DNA of 64,000 nucleotides from Zhihengliuella flava (GCF_015751895.1 NZ_JADOTZ010000001.1:2108001-2172000); one strand, 5' to 3'; positions 47,489-57,953 are shown, counted from the stretch's first letter. Notes: generated from the letters alone by a model not told the origin. Made by a program: numbers and translations.

Positions 47489-48232
47489 GTGAAAACCGAA
47501 CCCGTCAGGGTGACCGAGACGGTCGCCGTCATCATTGTGGCCGCCGGTAGCGGCACCCGGCTGGGACGCAACGTGCCCAAGGCTGCGGTCCCCGTCGCCG
47601 GGCGCAGCATGCTGGCCCGCGCAGTGGAGGGCGCGGTCGCGGCCCTGCCCTCGGCGCGCGTCGTCGTCGTGCTGCCCGCCGAACATCAGGACCTCTGGGA
47701 GGAATGCGCTGGGTGGGATGGCGTGGTGGCCGTCGCCGGAGGCGCCCATCGGGCGGCGTCCGTCGCGGCCGGTTTGCGGGCCGCAGGCGAGGCGGACGTG
47801 GTGCTGGTCCACGATGCCGCCCGTTGCCTCACCCCGCCGTCGGTCTTTGAATCCGTCCGGCGGGCCTTGGCAGCCGGGGCGAGGGCCGTGATCCCGGCAG
47901 TGGCCGTGGTGGACACCATCAAGACGGCCCGCCCGGGCCCGGACCCAGCGATCGCCGCAGAAGCCGTCGGCACGACGCCGGCGCGCTCGGGCTTGCGCGC
48001 CGTCCAGACGCCTCAGGGGTTTCGCCGCGCGGCCCTTGTGGATGCGCATGCCCGGGCCGGGGCCTGGCCCGCGGACCGGCTCGAGTCCATCACCGACGAT
48101 GCTCGCCTCATGGAGGAGCTCGGCGAAGACGTGTACCTCGTGCCCGGTGATGAGCGAGCACTGAAAATCACCACCGAACTTGACCTGCTGTTGGCCGAAG
48201 CCCTGCTGGCGGCTGAAGGGAGTAGCGCATGA
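47489..48232 (+). CDS. ispD: 2-C-methyl-D-erythritol 4-phosphate cytidylyltransferase
   Basis: Third step of the non-mevalonate (MEP) isoprenoid pathway: MEP plus CTP gives CDP-ME. 247 residues. The CTP-binding loop is [34 protein letters not shown] and [12 protein letters not shown] are family motifs, and [12 protein letters not shown] follows. The GTG at 47489 was preferred over a GTG 9 nt upstream because of the hexamer spacing. The stop overlaps the ispF ATG (ATGA). Confidence 0.95.
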   Translation: MKTEPVRVTETVAVIIVAAGSGTRLGRNVPKAAVPVAGRSMLARAVEGAVAALPSARVVVVLPAEHQDLWEECAGWDGVVAVAGGAHRAASVAAGLRAAGEADVVLVHDAARCLTPPSVFESVRRALAAGARAVIPAVAVVDTIKTARPGPDPAIAAEAVGTTPARSGLRAVQTPQGFRRAALVDAHARAGAWPADRLESITDDARLMEELGEDVYLVPGDERALKITTELDLLLAEALLAAEGSSA

Positions 48233-48726
48233 GTCAGATCATTCCGCGCGTCGGTACGGGAATCGACGTCCACGCCGTCGCCGAGGATCCGGACCGCCCG
48301 CTCTACGTGGCGGGCCTGTACTGGCCGGGCGAGCGCGGGCTGGCCGGTCATTCGGACGCCGACGCGGTGGCCCACGCGGCCTGCGATGCGCTGTTCTCGG
48401 CGGCCGGTATCGGAGACCTCGGGACCCACTTCGGCACGTCCCGCCCGGAATTCGCCGGGGCCTCGGGCAGCACTCTGTTGGCGGAGGCGGCCCGGCTCGT
48501 GCGTGCGGCGGGGTTTGAGATCGGCAACGTGGCCGTGCAGTTCGTCGGTAACCGGCCCAAGTTCGCGGCCCGTCGCGAGGAGGCCAACGCGGCCCTGTCC
48601 GCGGCGGCCAACGCGCCCGTGACGGTGACGGCGACGACGTCGGACGGCTTGGGGTACGAAGGGGCAGGCGAGGGCATCACGGCCTACGCGACGGCGCTCG
48701 TGTACCCGGTGAACGACGCCGACTAG
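48229..48726 (+). CDS. ispF: 2-C-methyl-D-erythritol 2,4-cyclodiphosphate synthase
   Basis: Fifth MEP-pathway step, cyclising CDP-ME 2-phosphate with loss of CMP. 165 residues. Metal-binding Asp and His are in GTGIDVHAV and [16 protein letters not shown]; the [16 protein letters not shown] segment closes the active site. Homotrimeric in known structures. Translationally coupled to ispD, then a 51-nt gap before cysS, which has its own hexamer. Confidence 0.96.
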   Translation: MSQIIPRVGTGIDVHAVAEDPDRPLYVAGLYWPGERGLAGHSDADAVAHAACDALFSAAGIGDLGTHFGTSRPEFAGASGSTLLAEAARLVRAAGFEIGNVAVQFVGNRPKFAARREEANAALSAAANAPVTVTATTSDGLGYEGAGEGITAYATALVYPVNDAD

Positions 48727-48765
48727 CGCCGCCGGCGCGATCGCCGCCCGTGCGGGCACGTGCGT

Positions 48766-48771
48766 TAACCT
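48766..48771 (+). promoter_or_regulatory. Candidate leaderless -10 element for cysS
   Basis: TAACCT, 6 nt before the GTG. Confidence 0.45.
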
Positions 48772-48777
48772 AGTGCG

Positions 48778-50217
48778 GTGAGCATGCGATTCTATGACAC
48801 CCGCCAAGCAAGCCTCCGCGAGTTCGCCCCCCTCCAGCCGGGGCGTGTGGGGCTGTACTACTGTGGCGCCACGGTCCAAGGCATGCCGCACGTCGGCCAC
48901 GTCCGCTCGGCCATTGCCTTTGACATCCTCACGCGGTGGCTCGAGTACCGCGGCCTAGACGTGACCGTCGTGCGCAACGTGACGGACATTGATGACAAGA
49001 TCCTCGAAAAATCCGCAGCCTCCTTCGCGCCCGACTTCGTCGCTCCTCAGCACTACCGCGACCGCGAGGAGTGGTTCGCGCTGGCCTACCGCTTCGAGCA
49101 GGAATTCTTGCGCGCCTACGACACGCTCGGCGTCCGCCGTCCCACGTACGAGCCGCGCGCTACCGGCCACATCACGGAGATGCATGAGCTCATCGCCGAG
49201 CTGATCGACGCCGGCCATGCCTATCCCGCCCTCGACGATTCCTCGGACGTGTATTTCGACGTGCGCTCGTGGGGCGAGTACGGCTCGTTGACCCGTCAGC
49301 GGCTTGAGGACCTTCAGGAGGCCCCGGATGCGGATCCGCGGGGCAAGCGAGATCCGCGGGACTTCGCCCTGTGGAAGGGGCACAAGAGCGGTGACCCGGT
49401 CTCCGCATCGTGGCCCAGCCCGTGGGGCCGGGGTCGGCCGGGCTGGCACTTGGAATGCTCAGCGATGGCGGGCAAGTACTTGGGACGCGAGTTCGACATC
49501 CACGGCGGCGGCCTCGACTTGCGCTTCCCGCATCATGAGAATGAGCTCGCCCAGTCCACGGCGTCGGGCCGCGGTTTTGCGAATTTTTGGATGCACAACG
49601 GCATGGTGACGTACGAGGGCGAGAAGATGTCCAAGTCGATCGGCAACACCATCTCGCCGGAGGAGATGCTTGCCGAGGCCAGCCCCCGGGTGGTGCGGTA
49701 TTTCCTCGGTCAAGCGCACTACCGGTCCCAGCTGGACTACAAGCCCACCTCGCTCACCGAGGCGGCCGCCGCCGTCGAACGCGTTGATACGTTCTTGGCC
49801 AACGCGCGCAAGCGCCTCGGCGGCGAGGTGGTGCCGACTCAGGTGCCCAGCGCGTTCGGTGCCGCGATGGACGAGGACCTCAACGTGCCGCAGGCACTCG
49901 CTGCGTTGCATGAGACGGTCCGTGCCGGCAATACCGCACTGGCTGAGGGGGACGACGACGCCGCCCTGCGCACCGCCGGCGAGGTTGTGGCGATGACCGG
50001 CGTCCTCGGCCTCGACGACGCCGTCGTCGCCGATGAGCCGTCCGGCTCCGCGGCGGCGGCCCTCGGCACGCTCATCGAGGCGCAGCTGCAGGCGCGCGCC
50101 GAGGCGCGGGCCGCAAAAGACTGGGCTCGGGCCGATGAGATCCGCGACCTGCTCGCGGCCGCTGGCGTCACGATCAAGGATTCGGCCGACGGCGCGGCGT
50201 GGAGCCTCGGGCGCTAA
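48778..50217 (+). CDS. cysS: Cysteinyl-tRNA synthetase
   Basis: Class I synthetase charging tRNA-Cys, 479 residues. Zinc ligand Cys in [18 protein letters not shown], which also carries the HIGH-type motif. WHLECSAM and [18 protein letters not shown] complete the zinc site. The KMSKS loop is EKMSKSIGN. The C-terminal anticodon-binding helical domain ends [12 protein letters not shown]. The start is GTG. The ispD-ispF-cysS-rlmB order is conserved in actinobacteria. Confidence 0.97.
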   Translation: MSMRFYDTRQASLREFAPLQPGRVGLYYCGATVQGMPHVGHVRSAIAFDILTRWLEYRGLDVTVVRNVTDIDDKILEKSAASFAPDFVAPQHYRDREEWFALAYRFEQEFLRAYDTLGVRRPTYEPRATGHITEMHELIAELIDAGHAYPALDDSSDVYFDVRSWGEYGSLTRQRLEDLQEAPDADPRGKRDPRDFALWKGHKSGDPVSASWPSPWGRGRPGWHLECSAMAGKYLGREFDIHGGGLDLRFPHHENELAQSTASGRGFANFWMHNGMVTYEGEKMSKSIGNTISPEEMLAEASPRVVRYFLGQAHYRSQLDYKPTSLTEAAAAVERVDTFLANARKRLGGEVVPTQVPSAFGAAMDEDLNVPQALAALHETVRAGNTALAEGDDDAALRTAGEVVAMTGVLGLDDAVVADEPSGSAAAALGTLIEAQLQARAEARAAKDWARADEIRDLLAAAGVTIKDSADGAAWSLGR

Positions 50218-50318
50218 CCACCGGTTTGCGCGGCCAACGTAGAATGACTGGCGGGCCACCGGGAGTCGGGCAGCGCCCGTACCCCGCTGTAGATTTCTAG
50301 CTGCAAGGAACCACAACC

Positions 50319-51290
50319 ATGGCAACAGGCAAGCGTCCAGGCGCCGTCCGGAAGAACAAGAAGGGGCCGTCCGTCGGCACCGGCGGTCACGGCCGCAAGA
50401 AGCTGGAAGGCAAGGGTCCCACGCCCAAGGCCGAGGACCGCGTCTACCACAAGGCGCACCGCGCCAAGCAGCTCGCGGAAAAGTCCGCCGCCAAGCGCGG
50501 TGGCACGCCCCGGCGCGGTCGCTCACGGGTGGCCGAGGAACTGGTGACGGGCCGCAACTCCGTGCTGGAGGCCTTGCGCACGCAGATTCCGGCCAAGACG
50601 CTCTACATGGCCACCCGGCTGGACGTCGATGACCGGGTCCGGGAGACGCTGAAGCTCGCGGCTGAGCAGGGCGTGCCCGTGTTGGAGACCAGCAAGCCGG
50701 AACTGGACCGGATGACGGACGACGCCGTTCACCAGGGCTTGGCCCTGCAAATCCCGCCGTACGATTACCCGGACGCCGTCGACTTGGTGACGGAGACAGT
50801 CCAGCGGGCCGAGCGCGGACACATCCGCCAGGCCCCACTCTTCGTTGCTCTCGACGGCATCACGGACCCGCGGAATCTGGGCGCGATCGTGCGTTCCGTG
50901 TCGGCGTTCAGCGGCCACGGAGTCTTGGTGCCGGAGCGCCGCAGCGTCGGCATGACCGCCTCGGCGTGGAAGACCAGCGCCGGCGCCGCCGCGCGCGTGC
51001 CGGTAGCCCGCGCCACCAACCTGACCGCGGCGCTCAAGGAGATGAAGGCGCAGGGCGTCTTCGTCGTCGGGCTCGACGGGGACGGCGACATGAGCCTGCC
51101 GGACCTGTCCCTGGCCACGGAGCCGCTGTGCATTGTGGTGGGTTCGGAGGGCAAGGGCCTCTCCCGGTTGGTCCGGGAGACCTGCGACGCCATCGTGTCC
51201 ATCCCGATCGACTCCGCCATGGAGTCGCTCAACGCCTCCATGGCCGTCGGCATCTCCCTCTACGAGGTCTCGCGCCGGCGGAGCGCCTAG
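50319..51290 (+). CDS. rlmB: 23S rRNA (guanosine2251-2'-O)-methyltransferase RlmB
   Basis: SpoU-type methyltransferase, 323 residues. The first 75 residues form a Lys/Arg/Gly-rich extension typical of actinobacterial RlmB and probably RNA-binding. A substrate-binding domain starting VTGRNSVLEALR follows, then the SPOUT domain: DGITDPRNLGAIVRSVSAF (motif 1), VVGSEGKGLSRL (motif 2) and SIPIDSAMESLNASMAVGI (motif 3). AAGGA precedes the ATG at good spacing. It modifies G2251 in the peptidyl-transferase P-loop of 23S rRNA. Confidence 0.95.
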   Translation: MATGKRPGAVRKNKKGPSVGTGGHGRKKLEGKGPTPKAEDRVYHKAHRAKQLAEKSAAKRGGTPRRGRSRVAEELVTGRNSVLEALRTQIPAKTLYMATRLDVDDRVRETLKLAAEQGVPVLETSKPELDRMTDDAVHQGLALQIPPYDYPDAVDLVTETVQRAERGHIRQAPLFVALDGITDPRNLGAIVRSVSAFSGHGVLVPERRSVGMTASAWKTSAGAAARVPVARATNLTAALKEMKAQGVFVVGLDGDGDMSLPDLSLATEPLCIVVGSEGKGLSRLVRETCDAIVSIPIDSAMESLNASMAVGISLYEVSRRRSA

Positions 51291-51342
51291 CGCGTCTCCC
51301 TGCGCGATCTCCCGACACCTTTCTCACCCCTAGGCGGTTTCG

Positions 51343-53457
51343 ATGGCTCAGCCGAGCGCAGATGTTCCCGCGGCGCTGCATGCACAGGGCAGCGGGCCGG
51401 GGCACTTCTCCCGTCCGTTCCCGCGCGGAGTGGTGGAGCAGGCGCCCGGCGTCGTGCCACTGGAGAACGCCGCGAACGTGGCCGTGTTCGCGCCCGAGCT
51501 GGAAGCTGTCGACGTCTGGTTCACCGATCCGTCCGGGCACCTCAGCAGCGTCAAGCTTTTTGACACGACGGACGGCGTCCATCACGGCCGGGTCGAAGGG
51601 ATGCGCCCCGGGGCCCGCTACGCGTTCTGGGCGCACGGCGCCGACCGCCCGGAGACGGGCCAATTGTTGGTGGACCCGTATGCCAAGGCGATCGAGGAGC
51701 ACGACGACGGCACGTTGTGGGGCGTGTTCATGGGTGCGGCTGAGTTGGACTTCGACTGGGGCGGCGTAGAGCGTCCGCACGTGCCGTGGCGTGACACGGT
51801 CATCTACGAGGCCCACGTCAAGGGATTGACGGCGCTTCATCCGCAGGTGCCGGAGCACTTGCGGGGGACCTATGCCGGGCTCGCGCACCCCGTCATGATT
51901 GAGCACCTGACTTCCATCGGCGTGACCACCGTGCAGCTGCTACCCATTCACTTCCACACGGATGAGGCCCACCTGCAGGAGAAGGGACTGCCGAACTACT
52001 GGGGGTACAACACGCTCGGCTTCTTTGCCCCGCAGCCGACGTACGCCACCGCCGAAGCGCAGGCCGCCGGGCCGCGCGCCGTCATCGACGAGTTCAAGGG
52101 TATGGTCAAGCTCTTGCACGAGGCGGGGCTCGAGGTGGTGCTCGACGTCGTCTTCAATCACACCGCTGAGGGCGGTCAGGACGAACCGGCCCTGTCGTGG
52201 CGGGGCCTGGCCGACCACCACTACTACCGGCACACGGAGGACGGGCACTACTTCGACACCACCGGCTGCGGTAATACCCTGAACTTCAACGAACCCGCCG
52301 TGATTCGCATGGCCATCGACTCCTTGCGCTACTGGGTCGAGGAATTCCAGATTGACGGTTTCCGGTTTGACCTAGCGGTCTCCCTCGGGCGCGGGACGGA
52401 TCACCACTTTTCTCCGACCCACCCGTTCTTTGCGGCCATTGCGGCCTCGGAAACGCTGACCGGGGTGAAAATGATCGCCGAGCCGTGGGACGTGTCCATG
52501 GGCGGATGGCAGACGGGCAACTTTCCGCGCGGCTTCGCCGATTGGAATGACAAGTACCGGGATACGGTGCGCGAGTTCTGGGTTGCGGATCGTGGACGGC
52601 TCGAGGCGGGCCAGCAGGGTTCCTCCGTGGCCCACCTCGCCGGTGCGCTCGCCGGCTCGCGTGAGCTCTTCGCCCCCTCGGGCCGCGGGGCGCTGTCCTC
52701 CATCAACCTCGTGACCGCGCATGACGGCTTCACGCTCCGGGATCTGGTGAGTTACGACCGCAAGCACAATGAGGACAACGGCGAAGAAAACCGGGACGGC
52801 CACCATCACAACAACTCCTACAACCATGGCGTTGAGGGCCAGACCGGCGACGGTGAGGTGAATGCGGCCCGGCTGAAGACGGCGTCGAACGTCATGGCGA
52901 CCCTGGCGATTTCCCCCGGCGTACCCATGATCACGGCCGGCGATGAAATCGGGAAAACGCAGGAAGGCAACAACAACGCCTACTGCCAGGACAATCCCAA
53001 GTCCTGGCTGCACTGGAACCTGACGGAGGACCAGCGCGCCATGTTGGCGACGACGCGCGCGCTGTTCAAAATCCGCAGCGAGTACTTGGCGAACCAGCCG
53101 TACACCTACCCCGCCCATGATGATTCGGGCTACCTGTTGTGGTTCAACCGCAACGGCGACCCATTGCAGCAGGACGAATGGACCAACCCTGAGACCCGTT
53201 TCATGCAGCTCCTCCTCGGTTCGCCGGGCAGCGAGTTGGACGGGCTGATCATCTTCAACGGGGGGCTGGAACCCGTTGAGGCGACCTTGCCCCACGGAGA
53301 CGTCGTGACCGAGTTTTTGAACTCCCCGGAGGACCGGACCCGGTTCGAGCTGCGCTACAGCACGGACCCGCGGGATCTGCGCCACCAAGGCGTCGTGCGC
53401 GCGGCCGGGGACACTCATCTGGTGGCGCCGCATTCGGTGGCGATCTTTCGGGCGTAA
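51343..53457 (+). CDS. glgX: Glycogen debranching enzyme GlgX
   Basis: GH13_11 isoamylase-type enzyme, 704 residues, hydrolysing alpha-1,6 branches of glycogen. An N-terminal CBM48 domain (about 15-130) is followed by the catalytic barrel: WRDTVIYEAHVKGLT, NYWGYNTLGFFAP, DVVFNHTAEG, the nucleophile in DGFRFDLAVSLGR (near residue 340), the acid in IAEPWDV, and TAHDGFTLRDLVSY. No clear Shine-Dalgarno; TAGGCG lies 6 nt before the ATG, only a partial match to the leaderless hexamer. First of three alpha-glucan genes. Confidence 0.95.
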   Translation: MAQPSADVPAALHAQGSGPGHFSRPFPRGVVEQAPGVVPLENAANVAVFAPELEAVDVWFTDPSGHLSSVKLFDTTDGVHHGRVEGMRPGARYAFWAHGADRPETGQLLVDPYAKAIEEHDDGTLWGVFMGAAELDFDWGGVERPHVPWRDTVIYEAHVKGLTALHPQVPEHLRGTYAGLAHPVMIEHLTSIGVTTVQLLPIHFHTDEAHLQEKGLPNYWGYNTLGFFAPQPTYATAEAQAAGPRAVIDEFKGMVKLLHEAGLEVVLDVVFNHTAEGGQDEPALSWRGLADHHYYRHTEDGHYFDTTGCGNTLNFNEPAVIRMAIDSLRYWVEEFQIDGFRFDLAVSLGRGTDHHFSPTHPFFAAIAASETLTGVKMIAEPWDVSMGGWQTGNFPRGFADWNDKYRDTVREFWVADRGRLEAGQQGSSVAHLAGALAGSRELFAPSGRGALSSINLVTAHDGFTLRDLVSYDRKHNEDNGEENRDGHHHNNSYNHGVEGQTGDGEVNAARLKTASNVMATLAISPGVPMITAGDEIGKTQEGNNNAYCQDNPKSWLHWNLTEDQRAMLATTRALFKIRSEYLANQPYTYPAHDDSGYLLWFNRNGDPLQQDEWTNPETRFMQLLLGSPGSELDGLIIFNGGLEPVEATLPHGDVVTEFLNSPEDRTRFELRYSTDPRDLRHQGVVRAAGDTHLVAPHSVAIFRA

Positions 53458-53515
53458 CACTGCGGCCCAGAGGAAAAAACTGGCCGGTTCCCTTGGCTGG
53501 AACCTGCGCTGCCAC

Positions 53516-53521
53516 TAGCGT
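53516..53521 (+). promoter_or_regulatory. Candidate leaderless -10 element for glgE
   Basis: TAGCGT, 7 nt before the GTG. Confidence 0.45.
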
Positions 53522-53528
53522 CTACGGT

Positions 53529-55619
53529 GTGAGCAGCCCAGCGAAAAGCAGTCACGTCAGTGCTCGCGTCGGTCGCATTCCGGTCGCGAATATCCAGCCC
53601 GTCGTCGACGGGGGAGCGGTGCCTGCGAAGGCGATCGTGGGCTCCGATATTCCCGTCTCGGCCACGGTGTTCCGCGAGGGACATGATGCGCTGGGGGCTA
53701 CGGCGGTCCTCTACGCCCCGGATGGTTCCATCGAGCAGGCCGTGCACCTCAGTCCCGGCGCTGCCGGGACCGACTCGTGGCACGGCGTGCTCCGCCCCCG
53801 CCAGGTGGGGGCCTATAGTTTCGCCGTCGAAGGCTGGGACGATCCGTTGGGGACGTGGCACCACGCGGCGCGCCTGAAGATCGAAGCGGGCCTCGAGGAA
53901 GAGCTGATGCTGGCCGAGGGCGCCCACCTCTTCAGGACCGCCGCGCGTGAGGCACGTTCGGCGGGCCGGCGTCAGAGCGCCGAGTCGCTCGTCGCCGCCA
54001 CGGTGCGCCGGGATGATGCGGACCTCTATGACGCGGTGGCTGATGCGCTGAGTGATCCAGCAGCAACAGTGCAGGAACGCCTCGCCGCCGCCGAGTCCCC
54101 CGAGCTGCGTCGGGCCCTCGCAGACCGCCCCCTGCGCCGGCTGGTGTCCTCCTCGCCCCGCTACCCGTTGGGCGTGGAGCGGCCGCTCGCCGGCCGCGGC
54201 GCGTGGTACGAATTCTTCCCGCGGTCGGAGGGTGCGGTGTACGACGCCGAGTCGCGGCAGTGGCGCTCCGGGACGTTCGCTACGGCGCAGCGGCGCCTGC
54301 CGGCGGTGGCCGCAATGGGGTTCGACGTGCTGTACCTCCCCCCGATTCACCCCATTGGTCGTGCCCACCGCAAGGGAGCGAACAACACCCTGACCGCGGG
54401 CGAGCACGACCCCGGGTCGCCCTGGGCCATCGGCGCCGCCGAGGGCGGTCATGACGCGATCCACCCGGATCTCGGCAATGAGAAGGATTTCGCGCGCTTT
54501 GTGGAGCGTGCCGAGAGCCTCGGCTTGGAGGTCGCCCTAGACCTCGCGTTGCAGGCGTCGCCCGATCACCCATGGGCTCGCGAGCATCAGGACTGGTTCA
54601 CGGAGCGGGTGGACGGGACGATCGCTTATGCGGAGAATCCGCCCAAAAAGTATCAGGACATCTACCCGCTGAATTTCGACCGCGACCCGGAGGGTCTCTA
54701 CGACGAGGTGTTGCGGATCGTCCGGTTGTGGGTCTCGCGCGGCGTCAAGATTTTTCGAGTGGACAATCCGCACACCAAGCCGTTGGCCTTTTGGGAATGG
54801 CTCATCGCCACGGTGAATGCGGAGGCGCCCGACGTCGTCTTCTTGGCAGAAGCCTTTACGCGCCCGGCCATGATGCACGCGCTGGGCCGGGCCGGATTCC
54901 AGCAGTCCTACACGTACTACACCTGGCGCAACACACGTGAGGAACTGGAGGAGTACCTGCGGGAGGTCACCCGCGAGACGGCCGCATTTTTCCGCCCCAA
55001 CTTCTGGGTCAACACCCCGGACATTCTTCCGGAGTTCCTTCAATTCGGCGGGCCGGCCGCGTTCAAGCTGCGCGCGGTGATCGCGGCGATGGCCACGCCA
55101 TTGTGGGGGATGTACGCCGGGTACGAGCTGTGTGAGCACGTGGCCCGCCCCGGTTCAGGCGAATACCTCGACAACGAGAAGTACGAGTACAAACCGCGCG
55201 ATTTCGCCGCGGCGGAAGAGGCCGGCACGTCATTGGCGCCGTTCATTGCCAAACTCAACCAGATTCGGCACCAGCACCCGGCGTTGGAGGACTTGTCCAA
55301 CCTGACCCTGCACTCCTCCACGGACCCCTCCACGTTGGTGTTCTCCAAAACCAAGCGTCGCGTCCCCGAGTTGCCGCACACGGCGGACACACTCATCGTC
55401 GTCGTCAACCTCGACCCGCACTCCACCCGCGAGTCCACGGTGACGCTCAACCTCAACGCGCTGGACCTCGACGACTCGGCGCTCGGTGCAGACGGTCGGT
55501 TCGAGGTGGAGGATCTCTTGACCGGCCACGTCTGGAACTGGGGCGAGCACAATTACGTGCGGCTCGATCCGCACGTCGAACCCGCCCACGTCCTTCACCT
55601 CGTCAGGAGGCCCGCATGA
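53529..55619 (+). CDS. glgE: Alpha-1,4-glucan:maltose-1-phosphate maltosyltransferase GlgE
   Basis: GH13_3 enzyme, 696 residues, extending alpha-1,4-glucans by maltosyl units from maltose 1-phosphate. Diagnostic motifs are AWYEFFPRSEG near the start of the barrel, LPPIHPIGRAHRKG, DLALQASPDHPW, the nucleophile Asp in FRVDNPHTKPLAFWEW (about residue 412), the acid in FLAEAFTRP, and SGEYLDNEKYE at the maltose-phosphate site. The GTG at 53529 is favoured; upstream codons are not conserved. The stop overlaps the glgB ATG, so GlgE and GlgB are co-translated, as expected for the GlgE glucan pathway. No treS or pep2 gene is adjacent. Confidence 0.96.
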   Translation: MSSPAKSSHVSARVGRIPVANIQPVVDGGAVPAKAIVGSDIPVSATVFREGHDALGATAVLYAPDGSIEQAVHLSPGAAGTDSWHGVLRPRQVGAYSFAVEGWDDPLGTWHHAARLKIEAGLEEELMLAEGAHLFRTAAREARSAGRRQSAESLVAATVRRDDADLYDAVADALSDPAATVQERLAAAESPELRRALADRPLRRLVSSSPRYPLGVERPLAGRGAWYEFFPRSEGAVYDAESRQWRSGTFATAQRRLPAVAAMGFDVLYLPPIHPIGRAHRKGANNTLTAGEHDPGSPWAIGAAEGGHDAIHPDLGNEKDFARFVERAESLGLEVALDLALQASPDHPWAREHQDWFTERVDGTIAYAENPPKKYQDIYPLNFDRDPEGLYDEVLRIVRLWVSRGVKIFRVDNPHTKPLAFWEWLIATVNAEAPDVVFLAEAFTRPAMMHALGRAGFQQSYTYYTWRNTREELEEYLREVTRETAAFFRPNFWVNTPDILPEFLQFGGPAAFKLRAVIAAMATPLWGMYAGYELCEHVARPGSGEYLDNEKYEYKPRDFAAAEEAGTSLAPFIAKLNQIRHQHPALEDLSNLTLHSSTDPSTLVFSKTKRRVPELPHTADTLIVVVNLDPHSTRESTVTLNLNALDLDDSALGADGRFEVEDLLTGHVWNWGEHNYVRLDPHVEPAHVLHLVRRPA

Positions 55620-57865
55620 GCGCTACACCCACCGTGCCCAGCAGCCCCGAACCGCTGCCCGTCTCAGACGAGGTGTTGGACGCCGTCGCCCACGGCCGCT
55701 ACCACGCCCCGCATGCGGTGCTGGGCGCGCATTTGGACAACGAAGGGCACGTTACTTTTCGGACGCTGCGGCACCTCGCAGCCTCGGTGTCGGTGATCGT
55801 CGCCACCGGTGAGCTTGAGCTGACGCACGAGCACCACGGCGTGTGGGTTGGCGTCCTGCCCGCGACGGACCGCGAGGGTCACGTCCCGGACTACCGGCTC
55901 AAGGTCACGTACGACGACGGCGCGTCCGCCTCCCCGTCCGTTCTGACGGTGGATGATCCGTACCGGCACCTCCCCACATTGGGGGAGCTGGACCTCCATC
56001 TCATCGGGGAGGGCCGCCACGAGAAGCTGTGGTCCGTCCTCGGAGCCCACGTCCAGCGGTACCACTCCGTGCTGGGAGACGTCGTCGGAACCGGATTCGC
56101 GGTGTGGGCCCCGAACGCGCGCGCGGTGCGGGTCAAGGGGGACTTCAATCAGTGGAACGGCCGCCAGCACGCGATGCGCTCGCTGGGGCGCTCGGGGGTC
56201 TGGGAGTTGTTCATCCCCGGTGTGGAGGCCGGCGCCGTCTATAAGTTTGAGGTTCTGGGGCAGGACGGGCAGTGGCGGGACAAGGCCGATCCGCTGGCCC
56301 AGCGCACGGAAGTTCCACCGCTGACGGGGTCCGTCGTGGCGGAGTCTAACTATGCCTTTGCCGACGGGGAGTGGATGCGCCAACGGGAGCAGTCCAACCC
56401 GCATACCGGTCCGATCAGTGTCTACGAGGTCCACTTGGGCTCGTGGCGTCCGGGACTGTCCTACCGTGAATTGGCGAAGCAACTCACCGAATACGTGGCG
56501 TGGCAGGGTTTCACCCACGTTGAATTCCTGCCGGTGGCCGAGCACCCGTTCGGCGGATCGTGGGGCTATCAAGTCACTGGGTACTACGCCCCGACCTCCC
56601 GCTTCGGCACGCCGGATGACTTCCGGTACCTCATCGACACCCTGCATCAGGCGGGTATCGGTGTCCTCTTGGATTGGGTTCCCGCGCACTTTCCCAAAGA
56701 TGAGTGGGCGTTGGCGCAGTTCGATGGCCAACCACTCTACGAGCACGCAGACCCGCGCCGAGGCGAGCACCCGGACTGGGGCACACTGATCTTCGACTTC
56801 GGCCGCAATGAAGTGCGAAATTTCTTGGTGGCCAACGCCTTGTACTGGCTGGACGAATTCCACGTTGACGGCCTGCGCGTCGACGCCGTCGCCTCCATGC
56901 TGTACCTGGACTATTCCCGTCAGGACGGCGAGTGGGAGCCGAACGCGCAGGGCGGGCGGGAGAACTTGGAGGCGATCGCCTTCCTCCAGGAGGCCACCGC
57001 CACCGCCTACCGGCTCCACCCGGGCATCGTGATGATCGCCGAGGAATCCACGGCGTTCGACGGCGTCACGCGGGCCACGGAGCATGGTGGCTTGGGATTC
57101 GGGCTGAAGTGGAACATGGGGTGGATGCATGACTCCCTGCAGTACATGGGTCAGGACCCCGTTCACCGGCAGTATCACCACCACCAGATGACGTTTTCGC
57201 TGGTCTATGCCTGGAGCGAGAACTACCTGTTGCCCATCAGCCATGATGAGGTCGTCCACGGCAAGGGATCTTTGCTCCGCCGCATGCCGGGAGACCGGTG
57301 GCGTCAGCTAGCCCAGGTGCGCGCCTATTTGGCCTTCCAGTGGGCCCACCCGGGCAAACAGCTGATCTTTATGGGCACGGAGTTCGCCCAGGAAGGTGAG
57401 TGGAGCGAGCAGCATGGTCTGGACTGGTGGATCGCAGACACGGCCGAGCATGGCGGGGTGCATCGTCTCGTCAAGGAGCTCAACGCGTTGTACCGGGAGC
57501 GCAGTGCCTTGTGGAGTCAGGATCATGATCCGGCGGGGTTCGACTGGATCGATTCGCACGACGCCGCCGGCAACACCCTGGCTTTTACTCGGCGTGCCAA
57601 CGACGGCGGTGCCCCCGTCGTCGCGGTGGCCAACTTCGCCGGGGAACCACAGCACGGGTACCGCCTAGGATTCCCGGAACCTGGGCAGTGGACGCAGATT
57701 CTGAACACCGACGCCGTGGAGTTCGGCGGATCGGGCGTGACCAATCCCGAGGTGCTGACGGTGCCCGAGCAACCTCACCATGGGCAGCCGGCCAGCGCGG
57801 ACGTGAGCCTGCCGCCGTTGGGTGTGCTCTACTTCACGCCGACGGATTCACTGACCGCACCGTGA
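55616..57865 (+). CDS. glgB: 1,4-alpha-glucan branching enzyme GlgB
   Basis: GH13_9 branching enzyme, 749 residues. Two N-terminal beta domains are visible: an N1 module (HGRYHAPHAVLGAH) and CBM48 (GTGFAVWAPNARAVRVKGDF). The catalytic barrel follows: SVYEVHLGSWRPG, VEFLPVAEHPFGGSWGYQ, LLDWVPAHFPKDEW, the nucleophile in VDGLRVDAVASMLYLDYSR (about residue 423), the acid in IAEESTAF, and LPISHDEVVHGKGS. It creates alpha-1,6 branches in the glucan built by GlgE. Last gene of the cluster; the rRNA operon follows. Confidence 0.97.
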   Translation: MSATPTVPSSPEPLPVSDEVLDAVAHGRYHAPHAVLGAHLDNEGHVTFRTLRHLAASVSVIVATGELELTHEHHGVWVGVLPATDREGHVPDYRLKVTYDDGASASPSVLTVDDPYRHLPTLGELDLHLIGEGRHEKLWSVLGAHVQRYHSVLGDVVGTGFAVWAPNARAVRVKGDFNQWNGRQHAMRSLGRSGVWELFIPGVEAGAVYKFEVLGQDGQWRDKADPLAQRTEVPPLTGSVVAESNYAFADGEWMRQREQSNPHTGPISVYEVHLGSWRPGLSYRELAKQLTEYVAWQGFTHVEFLPVAEHPFGGSWGYQVTGYYAPTSRFGTPDDFRYLIDTLHQAGIGVLLDWVPAHFPKDEWALAQFDGQPLYEHADPRRGEHPDWGTLIFDFGRNEVRNFLVANALYWLDEFHVDGLRVDAVASMLYLDYSRQDGEWEPNAQGGRENLEAIAFLQEATATAYRLHPGIVMIAEESTAFDGVTRATEHGGLGFGLKWNMGWMHDSLQYMGQDPVHRQYHHHQMTFSLVYAWSENYLLPISHDEVVHGKGSLLRRMPGDRWRQLAQVRAYLAFQWAHPGKQLIFMGTEFAQEGEWSEQHGLDWWIADTAEHGGVHRLVKELNALYRERSALWSQDHDPAGFDWIDSHDAAGNTLAFTRRANDGGAPVVAVANFAGEPQHGYRLGFPEPGQWTQILNTDAVEFGGSGVTNPEVLTVPEQPHHGQPASADVSLPPLGVLYFTPTDSLTAP

Positions 57866-57953
57866 ACGAGCGGGCTGAGCCGCCGCTCAACGGCCGGGAA
57901 TCCGCATGATTCCGGGGCTTCGGTCCCGGTGCTGACCGGGGAGGCCCCTCGAT

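Noticed and set aside
55664-57259. A 531-codon minus-strand frame inside glgB, and a similar one (16305-17777) inside pckG
   Set aside because: Both are antisense shadows of highly conserved genes in high-GC DNA and show no conserved features.
57880-57950. Inverted repeats after glgB as a terminator (CCGGGAATC/GATTCCGGG)
   Set aside because: The stem has a mismatch, there is no T tail and several competing pairings exist; too weak to call.
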